DNA of 64,000 bases from NCBI GenBank assembly GCA_948099385.1, contig CANUEZ040000071.1, positions 372,001 to 436,000 of the forward strand, in the 5' to 3' direction. The translations under genes were made by a program, and so were the position numbers. Numbering within the stretch: position 1 is the stretch's first letter; each line of letters begins with the position of its first letter. This document shows positions 34,101 through 46,100 of the stretch, in pieces. This stretch comes from Fasciola hepatica (lineage: Eukaryota; Platyhelminthes; Trematoda; Plagiorchiida; Fasciolidae). Under the pieces are notes generated by a model, which did no database searches, was not told where the DNA came from, and was given only the letters and a program-made list of their open reading frames with translations.

Positions 34101-37100
34101 TTGACCATGGACTGTTTCTGACAAATACGAACTTCTACCACAGTAAGTGGCATGGACTAACCTGGCGTGTACCTGCGCCTTCACAGCGTTAGACTCAGAT
34201 TGACCATAGTGTCATTGGTCACCTCTACCGCGGATCAGTCGAAAGTCGTCGTTTATTCTGGTCCACACCCGTGAACTTTGATCGTGGTCGCTTTTGTTGA
34301 CGTTTCTTCTGTGGTCGTACGAATGCCACGCGTCCACAGGGTTTCCTGTTTCCGCTCATCTATGTATGATAATTATCATTCTCATCACATCGTTTCTCAG
34401 CCATGAGTGGTAATTTCCAGTAACTTAGCACGTTTAATTTGATATCACCTAATTCGTTCACTGCAAATGCTGTCAAACCGATTTAATTATCCGTGGTTCC
34501 AAGAAAACGTTCACGTATGGTAGTTTAAATGACTTTATTCTGAAATTTGTTTTTATATATTGACTCAGCCTTGATGAATGTGGATGCATATCGATCGTAA
34601 GAAGCGTACCTGTAATTTAGTCTTAGGCCCGTTTACACACACATGCATACATACATATGTATGTATGGGTAGTTGCCCTTATACCAAAAAAATGGCTTCC
34701 GGTGTGCTCCTGCAATGAAGTCAATTTTCAGAGGCCAATTTCGAAGATTTCAAGCTCGACCCATTTGGTAATAATTATCATACACGACTAGGAGACGATG
34801 CAATGAAGCTGAGAATTATCATACACGACTGAGTAACGACGGAAAATCTTTGAACGATAACGCGCGATCCGCTTTACAGACGAAGCTTTCAACCCGGTTA
34901 TCGACACAACTGGATGCCCAGGATCCACGTGAACATTAGAAGTGGATCAAGGAGCCTTTGTACGCTGCTAACAGCACCGTAGAAGGCTCTAGTTCAATTA
35001 AGACACAAACAAAGAGCATCTTGGACATCGCCTGATCTGCTAGTTGATCGCAGATCGGTCCCTCCTTACAATGCATTCAGTCAGGTGTGCAAAATGCTGA
35101 GACTTCAACTGACTATCGGAGTTTGAGAAATGACCGAGAGTAGTAGTGGATTGCGAAATGTATTGAAATGGAGAAAGCTGCATCTGTTGGTAATAGTCAT
35201 AACATTTACCGGTTGATCCATGGAAGGCAGGCGTGAGCGAGGTAATAAAGGAATCTGACGGCTCACTAAATTTCTCTGAGAAATGTTGTCTGGATAGTTG
35301 GGTGGAGCACTCTATAGGTCAATTTAGTTGGCTCACTTTCACAATGAACCTTCAAATATCTGTAAAAGAAAAGATGCAGGTAGGTATCACTCATTCGTCA
35401 GACATTGAGGTTATCCGAAAAGGTACAAACTGCTGGACCGGATTGGTTGTCTCCGTCATTCTTCAAGTGTTGATGAACTAGGCAGTCCAATTAACAGACG
35501 ATAGGACTGACACATATATTTATCCTGACTCAAAGGTTTATAAAACGAGCGAAGCATTTGTAGTTGTCTTCGACAGAAAAAACGCGTCCCAGGCGATCTG
35601 CCGTTCTCTCCGACGGTATTTACAGTTCATGGAATGTTACTGGGATGTGTCATGATATTAAGTCCTTGGATAGGCCTGCCCGAAAAGCTATGGTAAATTG
35701 TAAGACTTCTGTTTTCGTGTTCTGGTGCATCATCGTTAGTAAAACTTTTACACTGGCTTGAGTATACTGATGGGTACACGCGGCAGACGGTAACTAGTCA
35801 ACATTGCATCATTATTCTACACCCTAGCATTAACACATGATTTTTCTATTCTGGTCTACCATGCAAAGCCTATAGAAGAGATAGCCCAAGGAATTCGCAA
35901 ATGGGAACGAGATCTGCCTTCGAATTCTCTCCCATTGGGTCGCATATTCATTCATTCGGATATGGCTCAAGTTGTCGGAAAGTTACCTATCAATGTGCGT
36001 TCCCTTGGTGTTGATTATGCCACAATTGTCGGTCACAAGGTATGTCATTCGCTCATTCGTCGATGACTTGAATGAATCTCATCATGCATTTCGGTGTCTG
36101 TGTTTTTCTAACTAGGACCAGTGTCTGTCTTCCTATCTTGGTTTTCTAATAGGCGCGTTATTCTACAGTGTCTGACGTTGTTTGCCAGTGAAAGTCCTTT
36201 AGCGCGCACGACTAACGAGACGAATGGCGCACGGTCGCGGTTGATAACTACAGCCATGAGCCGAGTGATGCTCCGGTAGTAGTCAGAAAACCAAAGTCGC
36301 GAGCCACAGAGAGGTTTATACGAACCGGCACAGCAGAGAGTACAGAACGAGAAGCGATCAAGTAACACTCACAGGGGCGTACGTCACATTCGTCGTCGAA
36401 ACCAGGAACAGTTTGGTTTGGAGGGATAAATCAAATTTCATACATGGGGTTGTATTAAGGATGATGATTTCCAGAAATTAATGTAGCGTCACTACAATCC
36501 TTTCGTCTGTTGAACGCAGTAATTGTTAATCCGGGGTTTCCCGTGTACTATTTTACCCGTCAGTGTTTCTGAAGAGTTTGGCAAAACACTGGGTGAGTAA
36601 TGATGTTTTTGTAGTGTATTGAATGTCTACAGCCGCTCGCTAAATCAGATAGTCAAAGTTCACTGCCTCCGTTGGCTCGAACATGTTTTACATATGCTTC
36701 CCCATCGTCTATCTCACGATGTTTTATTCATAATTCTCACGTATCCCTGGAAGAAGCCACTTGGAAGTTATAGAATGAGTTGAGGTGAGGTATGATGAAG
36801 CTTCAGTGAATGCTTTTCAACTTCCAATATGGGGCTTGTAAAACTCAGGGTCGAAATCAGTAAAGTGAACGATAAGCGCAGTGCCTAGAAAACTCCATGA
36901 TCCAGGTAATACTGGGGCACTTTGACACATAGAAAAATGGCCAATGCTGTGTGGTGAAATAACAACTTTTTCACGTTTCCGTCTTCTTGTTACATATTTT
37001 CCCCGTTTTGCCGTCGTTGCTGTGTGTCGTTATTGTGACTCTAGGTCAGTTTAAATATTCTTCATCCAGCTGAGAAAAATCGAGTAAGGGAATTCAATAT

Positions 37101-40100
37101 CGTTATCTTTCAGTTCCGGTAATTCATTTTATCATGTCGGGGAGTGTGGTTTATCCGAATAACATCTTGTCACGTATACCAAGTGCCGATCACTATTGCA
37201 CTTGAAGGCATTTTTGCGACAGGATTGTGTCACACACCTGTTTCTCAAAATGTTTTCTCGAACACCGCATTTTGATCTGGGGAGTTTCACATCAGTTGTT
37301 CTAGAACGTCGTAAGTCCTGGACCACGTTGAATCTGTGACATGAAGGTGGCACCCTACCACCAATAGACCGCTTTAGTGGTGGACGGTTTCGCTCTCTCC
37401 CGACTCGTTACCACACCGGATCTATTTGGGATCTCATATGATCCTCACTCCCCAATATCGGAGTTATGGTTGATGGTTACCTCTGGCAATACACCGGGTC
37501 GTTGCGTCTATGAGGTATTCATTCCTACTGTCCGCATGCACGGGCATAGAATACACACAGAGGTATGCTTTAATTCATGTTACGGGGTGCGAGCAACTGT
37601 CAAGTAAGTCAATAAACGCTTTTATACACCCAGTATAAGGTGAATTTTCTGCATATACGTGATTTACAGTGTAATCCAAAGGGGTTAATTGGAATATAGA
37701 GAGGGAAGCGAAATGCATTTAGATTAACGACGAAGATGAACAGTGAAATCACTGATTACTTGGTTGCGGTCTACGAGTAGACGGATAAGGTAAGGAATGG
37801 AGGAAGTATTCTAAATTTCAAGCGAGTGGAAGACTAAGAGACGGCTTTGGAGAGTGTGGAGTGAAGGCAACGATTACTGTCATGCGTGGCGGAATGTGAT
37901 TGGATAATATGGTATTGTCAGACGCACGGTGTGTGCGTATGTGTAACCGTGACAGCCAATAGGCGATCAACTAGTTGGATTAGGATCATCCTGCGGTCGA
38001 TCCGAACACCTATAATGCCACGCAACAAAATCTATCGTTTTTCCTACCACTAAGGGCCACCAAGTTCGGCATGCTGATGTATTGAATGTACACAAGAATT
38101 TCTAACATGCGCCAGATAAATATAATTACTCCAGATAGTGTGCCTCAGAGGGTGTGCAATGCTATCAAACCCATCCCTAGACGAATTGCAAAAATAACCA
38201 ACTGGTTACGAAACAAAAACGATGCCATTGGCTGAAACGCAACGTTCAGGCATGTTCCTGATTATCTTCCGAATGATCTCTGTTGTCCTATTCATTGAGG
38301 ATGGCGGATTTCAATTCGTTCAGAGTATCGAAGACTCTTCCATTCGCGTAGACTTGCGTCGCTAACAGACCCCAGATATTTCCAGTCAGGTTCAGGCCTA
38401 GACTGATAACGGGCTAGTTTGTGATCTTGATGATCTGGTACGGTAGCTATATCTTGGTATAACTATATGTGTGTATGACCACGTTGTCCTGTTGAGAGAT
38501 AATGGGCCCTAGTCACTTTTCTACGGTCTTCGAGAAGAGAAATTCATCCAGTGTTCTGTTCAAGGAGCCAGCCGTCTACTTATCTTCTAGAGTTGCTAGC
38601 TGAGATTTTCCGTCCTCAGAAATTGCACTCCAGATCGTCACAGCCACCACCGAAGGCTTGACAACCGAAGTTCAGCCTGTTCTTGAAGTTGTGCCAGTTG
38701 TCCGTGATTCCATCGGGGCCGCCGAAGTTAAACTTCTTCTGATCGCTAAATATCACAGCATTCCAAGTGATATGATTTCTGGCCCATTCCTCTTGATGTT
38801 GAGCGTATCGACCAGTCATCCCAGTCACTAATCTAATCTGTACCACATATATGGTGCAGACTAGAAGTTGTACACGCCGAATGCCTGCTTTCAGTTGCAA
38901 AGACCTCTGGAACTTCGACTCATTTACAAGTTGTTTCGAAGCATCACTCAAGAGTTGTCTCTTGTCCTACTCGGGATTCTTCCTCGAGTTCCGAGTTTTC
39001 TCTTCGCAACATAATGATTAAGATCCTTCAAAAAGCTTACTTTTTTGGCAATAGGTGGTCACGGCTTAGGTTGAGATTACCGCAGCTAAAACAAGTTTTA
39101 CTGTCTTGGTCAAAACTTTTACCATCATCCGGAGATGTTTAACCAAAAACGACTTCGCAGCGCTGCTTGGAATTGTGAGCAATCTGATTATTAAACTTGG
39201 TGAAGGCTGCTGTGTATTAGAATTCCGGGTTGGGGTCCACGTATTCCCCCTACTAAATTGTTGAGAGCATTAAGTGATATGGCTAGGTGTCGCGGCCAGT
39301 GACGTAGTTGTACTCGGACTCTTTCTTTGTCTTCGTGCTTCCCGCTTCCTACCTTGCTTTCGGCTCTTTCGCTCTGTTTCTGTTCTTTTTGCCCTTTGCT
39401 GAACGATTCTGAAAGGTAGCAATCATACTCAGAACACAGAAACGCGGGGTTTGTGGCTGATGAAACTGAAACTGAACAAATGATGAAGACCGTTTCCCAG
39501 TTAGTACTCATAGAACTAGCTCAGCTTAAGATCGTTAGCCCTGGAGGACCAGATTTTCGGTCTCAGCGACCTGTTTGTGTTTATAACCTATCTACGAAAA
39601 ATACTGAATTTCAGCAGCTTCTGGTCGCTGAGCTTGGCGTTTGGGTCTCAAACGTATCATCACCAGTCGAGTTAACATTGTACAACAAAAGAAGCGACCA
39701 ACTAAATGACCACCAGTGAGTTTTGAAACAAGGCTTCGAAGAGCTCTACGCGATGGGATGCGTCTCTCAACTTCAAAGTACAATATTGTGCTGCGGCACT
39801 GGGTTGATTCGAGCACCCAACGTTACGACGTCGACAATAAATCAGGTAGGTAATTTCTGTGGTCTAGGCAGGTACATTTCAGTCAGAGAACAGATATCGG
39901 ATAAAGTATCATCGCACAGTCAAAAGTCGCGCTTGACTTTCGCTAACCTCAGTGATCTGTGATGTTGGCGTGACACCCATTTGCTCATTGGAAGTTGAGG
40001 CTATGCTGCAGCAGTTAAGCCAGTCCCTCTGTAATGCCCAGAGCCTGACCGTCACTGGCTAAGGCACATATTATGGATATGGGAACACCGAGGTATTACT

Positions 40101-43100
40101 TTGTTCGAAACACCTTACCGGCGGTATTGGCGTTAAACCTTTATCACTAGGTACACGTAGCCCGGTTTTAAAACAAAACCATTTTTCACTGAACACTAAT
40201 AGTTTTGGTGTTGAATTGCTCAACAATGCTTTGAAACACTGAGTCAGCGTTTCAAAGCATTGTTGTGCAATCCAAAACCATTTTTATCATCTGCAACTCA
40301 AACTGCTCCACTACAGTTGAAAAGTGAAATAAATGAGTTGTAATGATCCGTCCATAATGAAGAAAATATTAAAGCAAAATCTAAGCAACTTATTCTATAG
40401 TGCACAACTTTACAGGCTTTCTGGTCTGATGCGCAAACAGACGCACACCTACCAATTTTACCTCTAACTTTTCTGGTTTATCCATCTTTTGTTTCATTTG
40501 CTCCTAACTTCGCCCTTACATTCACGTAATTCTCGACAGGAATATTAACTGATCCACTTAGACGATAGAACAGTTACCCGAATCGGTTTATCGAAAGAAA
40601 CCTTATCCAAAGAGTGTTGAAAATCCCCGTGAAAACCGTAAGAAAGGAAAATCTTTATATTAGCTTGCGATTTACAAATGATATTGTTAGTGAATTCTCA
40701 AACCGTCGACTGGGGGGAGATACTTAAAATGCGTTCAATGCCGCCGCACTACGTTGTGTGTTTCGAGGTGCTCCTCTGTTCCAGATTCAGAACAAAGACT
40801 GCCGATGCTGACCTCATCAATGGTTGTATATTCTTTCAGATGTGTTTGTGACGCATCTTATGTAGGTCGAACGGCACGACAGCTATTAACTCGGATTAAA
40901 GAGCAGCATCCGCGCTGGTTGAGTCAAGGACAACCTGGATCGATAAATAGCGCAATCTTAGCGCATTTGATGGCCAGTGTGCTGTTTAATGTCTCTTAGA
41001 GAGGTCCTGTGTGCATAATCTCCGTGTTGCAGGTCTTATAGTAACAGATATTTTAGTGATAGCAGAAGGACATCGAAAAAATGCACAGAGATCAACGCAC
41101 TACGATATTTCATTCATGAATATAGATATCTTAGATTTTCCGTCCGTGTGTCCTGTTGGATAGCGTCCGTTTTCGAGTAAATTTCACCGCCAGATAACTA
41201 GGTTGGCTCGGTATCGCTCCGTTCCGTGGGCCGTTTACACATGACGCACCTGAGCAAACCTGTAATATGGGGGCGGATCAGTTGATTGTCCCGACATGGT
41301 AGCTTCACATCGAATAAGCATCTTTGTTTGGCGGAAGTATTCTTGACCCGCTGACAGATTCATCGTGAAGTACGAACACTCAGATAGACTGAAATCAACG
41401 GAAGCATTGTGTAACAGTTGCATTCATCTTAGAAGTTATCCGCATTTGATGATGAATTGCACGCTCAAAGCATAACTCACGCCAAATCATGATCGATATA
41501 AGTGATAGGCAAATAAAATAAGGTTGACTTTATTGAGCCTCAGTGAAACAGCTCGTTGTGTGAGTATACTCGTTCGGGTGTGGCAAAAACACCAGATCGC
41601 CTGGCTGATTACCAGTGACTGAGCAGGAGTGTGTGCAGAAGTGATCAGCTTACATACACCAGCTAACTTTATTTGAAGATATGTTCTGCGTGCTGATCGT
41701 AAGCGAAATAAGAATACAACTTTGATTGTGTATCAGGCAAACGTAGTTTACTTACAAGCTAACTGTAGAACTGTTCGAACGACGATCTTCATTTATGTTC
41801 AAACAACCAATAATCATGCGACGGTTGCGTTGGTTCTAGGTGATATCTATCAGCGGGAACCTCACTAGGAATTTAAAACAATCAAGAGCATGGGAAATCT
41901 TTTCACCTACAAAAGAGTTCCACTGAACGTGTTCTGGAAATATTTGCGATGAAAGCGGACTACGTTACCAATTTCGGAGAAATCGGGATATCTGTGATAA
42001 CATAATGCGTAATGCAGTAGCATACGTGACCTGGGGTTAGACGCTTATTGCTCAGACCTGTAGAAATATTCGGTATTGGTTTATGGAACATCTTTTAGCA
42101 TTGCACTCAGCACAGACGCATTATACATTATCAAACGACGGACAGGCTAGTCTTCGATCCTAGTAACATGATTTCTTGGTCGCATTACAATACCGGTTCA
42201 AGAAACAAACTATCTGTAGTAGCTTTGGAGAAAAGACTTAAGGGAAATGTTCGGACAGGAAGGCATTCACAACACATGCTTTCACCGAGTGCTTACGTTC
42301 CAAATGTTCTAAATAACTTCACTCAGTAATAGTGTTATAATAATGATGATAATAGTATGGGACCGAAACATGCAAATATTAATTTTCACGAAAATCTAAG
42401 TGTTCACCTGGCTGTGGGCAAACGTTCATACGTTAGACAAAGTCAGGCAGTTCATTTTCAATTTGGAACAATTTTCAAAATATCACTACAGTCCCTAACT
42501 CTTTATAGAACGCGTACTACATTCGGCCATGTTCCCATTTGCTGACTCGCTTTGTGCGTAAATTCACCCGTGCCGTACTTTAGTCGTGCAATGATGACCA
42601 AATATGTGGTCACCACCGAATTGCGTACAAGATTCCTCTAAATGAAACCGTATTTTCCTCACATCATCCTTATTTTATATCCTTGTGTCACAATTACTTT
42701 GATACTTTATTATTTTAATTGCTATAATGTGAACCTTACGCGTGCACAGGATTCACAATAAAATACGCCGATTTGCCGTGATCGGATCCCAATAGTTCCC
42801 AAAACCCGATGTGTTGAAGTTTTGTTGCAAACACCTTTTGGTCGATGGAACATCTGCGCTCTGCGCTGCTGATTTTCTGTCTGAACAAAATGACTGTGGA
42901 TCGACATTCACTGAGTGAGGCATTTTTCTATTCGATGCATACGTAAGCACCAGAGTTCGCACATCCAGTTAACACCTGTGTGCAAGTCATCCCGTTCAGT
43001 CAACCGGGTTTGTTTATGACAGTCAGCCCCACTACAGTCGTGCCGACAGAGATAAGCTCCCTCCCTCAGGTCAATTGAGGCCTGTCCGCTCGGCGGTTTT

Positions 43101-46100
43101 CTAGGGTTTTTCTCGACCGCGGTCTGTGAAAAATCTGAATAACCATGGTCATGGCTTCAAGGCTACTTGTGAACTGTGTGCATATTGGCAGCTGTCGAAA
43201 GAATGTTTGTGTGTGAAAATTTGTGGGAGTATGACTCGCAGAAATACCGATGATGTTATTTCCGATTAGGTGAGAAAACGTTTGTGACCTAAATGCCGCG
43301 GTCAATGAACAGGAGTTTGAGAACAATCACTCTGTGTTGAGAATACTTTAGCAACCATTTATTTGTACTGAGAGTTAACCAGCTGTACTTGGAATACGAA
43401 CATGGTCGGAAATCATTACGCTCGGGTCAAGGATCGTAATCTCGAAGCCACAGAATTCAGGATAATGCTGATATAGCGAGCAGGGCTAGCAAAACAAATA
43501 GCGTACGGGCGCGGTAGATAACTACAGCCAAGAGTCGGATGATGCTTCTCTAGCAGTCAGAAAACCCAAGTCGAGCCACAGAGATGTTTATTACAAACCT
43601 GCAGAACAAAGAGTACAGAGCGAGAAACGATTAGGGCTGACTCACAAGAGCGTGTATCATCTTGGCGGTCGAATCAGGAACAGATTGCCTCGAAGTGATA
43701 AAAACATTTTCATGCAGGGGTGACAATAAAGACGATGATTTCCGAGAATGAATGCAGTCACTGCACTGAGCACAGTATGTCAGCAATAGCATTGACTTGT
43801 GAAGAATGCGAAGCATGATAGAAACGACTAATGTTGGTGCTTTGGGATGCTACGCACGTGGGCGTCAGCCAATCAGCAATGGGGGCTCCATTGATGAGGC
43901 TGTGAAGTGTGAGCGGTAGCACACCCAGCTGGGTGTGTACGAACACGCGAGAAAGATGGTCCAGGATGGCCGTCTCAGTGCATCTGGAACCGTGGGAAAC
44001 GAGATCACCCGCAACACTGGTAGTTAATTCGGTCACAATATCCTGCTGGCACAAGTTGATCTTTTTCTTCGTGTAAGATTGCTTGTCAAAACTTCGTTGT
44101 ATATGATTGGGTTGCGAGAAAGTAGTTAAACGTCGTAACCGCAATACACTAAATTTGGGCGAATCGAGAAACATCGATGTAACGGGCGAAGAAGGATTAC
44201 AAATGGTCTTTATAAAGGCAGTGGGCAAGATATTTAACGATCGAATGGTCCGGAACTGAATGGAAGATTGAAAGACGATGGTAAGAAACTAGTGTACAGA
44301 AGACCGGTCGGCTGTTCGAGAGTCTTCTCCCCATGGAACTGAAACGTTTGGATCCCGTGATGAATTTGAATAAACAACTCAGAAGACAAACAGTGCGAGA
44401 GAAATTCCTTTCATATGCTCTCATCGGCCACTTACGTATAAAATCTTGCGAGAAAAATAACTACGATATGAAATGAACTCATAAATAAGAGTAGTATTAA
44501 TGGGCTCGAAGTCCTGTGTGTGTGTATAACTGCATGTGGTTGACTAAAGCCATGGTAGGTTGAGGGTGAAGATCATACGCTTTAGGACACATACGGCCGG
44601 TTTAGTGTGAACGATCGATAATGGCCGAATAAATTCCAAAGCACGTACGTGACGCGATGACTCAGCCTAGCCCACAACACTCGACTGCATCACGCAGGCC
44701 GAACTCGGCTATCGCTCGCCACTTGATGGAAGGTGGTCACACGGTAGATCCGGCGAACGTGTTCTCGGTCTTGCTCATATAATCGCAACAAACACCGACT
44801 TAGGATACGTAAGGCATCATCAGTCACCCACACTAAACCGGCCCTATGTGTCCAAAAGCGTATGACCTTCACCCCCAACCTACCATGGCTTTAGCCAGCC
44901 ACATGCAGTTACACACACACACACACACGATTTCGAGCCCTATAAAACTACTCTTATTTATCAGTTCATTTTATATCATAGTTGTTTTTCTCGCTAGATT
45001 CTATACGTACGTGGTCAATGAGAGCATACGAAAGAAATTCCTCTCACAATGTTTGTCTTATGAATTTTTCGAGAGTGATGGTGTAATATCAGTTGATGGG
45101 AAACCGTCTATAGACAAACCGAAACGGTAGCAGTAGAAGAAGAACAGCGAAGCAAGTACCCCACGACAAGCTCGCAGCTGGTGTCGGGAAGTTGAAGTGG
45201 AGTCCTGGATGGAGTGGTTGACTTTACATTTAACCCGGTAGAAAAGAAACGGAGAGAGCGGAGCTCCATCCCCCACGTAATTGTCACTGGTGTGTATTAG
45301 GAGTTTCAGTCCATGGGCAGATGCGCAGAGGCCTTGGTTACGAGGCGAAATCCAGTCCAAATTGCCGTAATTGAAGCGATGAATAATGGTTACCGGATGG
45401 GATTGCAGCTTTTGGGGTTGTGTTGATCTTCCCACCACCTCACTGCATCTGACTGTCCGGGAAAATTGTTGGTGAAAATTACGCTACTCATATCTCCATC
45501 AGTAGTGTGCGGCGGCTACAATTCCACCGGAACAGCTGTCACTGTTGAAGAACTTGACTGAAAAATAGTTTGTGTGAAAAGCAGTCGTTTTGTCCACCCG
45601 AATTACTGTTTGTTCAATATACCTGAAATGAGGCTGATGAAAAACCTTCAGATCGTGCAAGCGCCTTATAATAGTAATTGATATACTGGCGTGGCCGCTG
45701 CATGACAGCTTTCGAAAATGTTACCGTATAAATATGAATATAACTAGTGAATCCAAAACAGCGTAAAGGCCATCATCTACGTTCTTATCCACAAGTTTGC
45801 TGGGTACTGGTGGAAAAACGGGTGCAAAACCCGGGAATCGAGCCCGGGCTGACTTCTTAGAAGGTAACCATAATAAACGTTGCAGCAGCTTCACCGCGGC
45901 GCGGCTCATGTTGTATTTTTATCTTGACAAGCTCATAACATTAAAATACTCAAAAAAGGGGGAAATGACGATACGTGTGTGAAATTGACCGCGGTGTAGA
46001 ATGTTTATCTGGTATAAGTGGTGTCTGTTATTGTCCATGATCTAAGCGATTTCGCTGTCTGTGTATCCTACGTTTATCTGCATTCGCCAGTCTTGTTTGT

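Noticed and set aside
44267..44288. TGAAAGACGATGGTA resembles the start of the conserved miRNA miR-71
   Set aside because: Only about 15 bases match, the 3' half differs, and no complementary arm that would form a precursor lies nearby.
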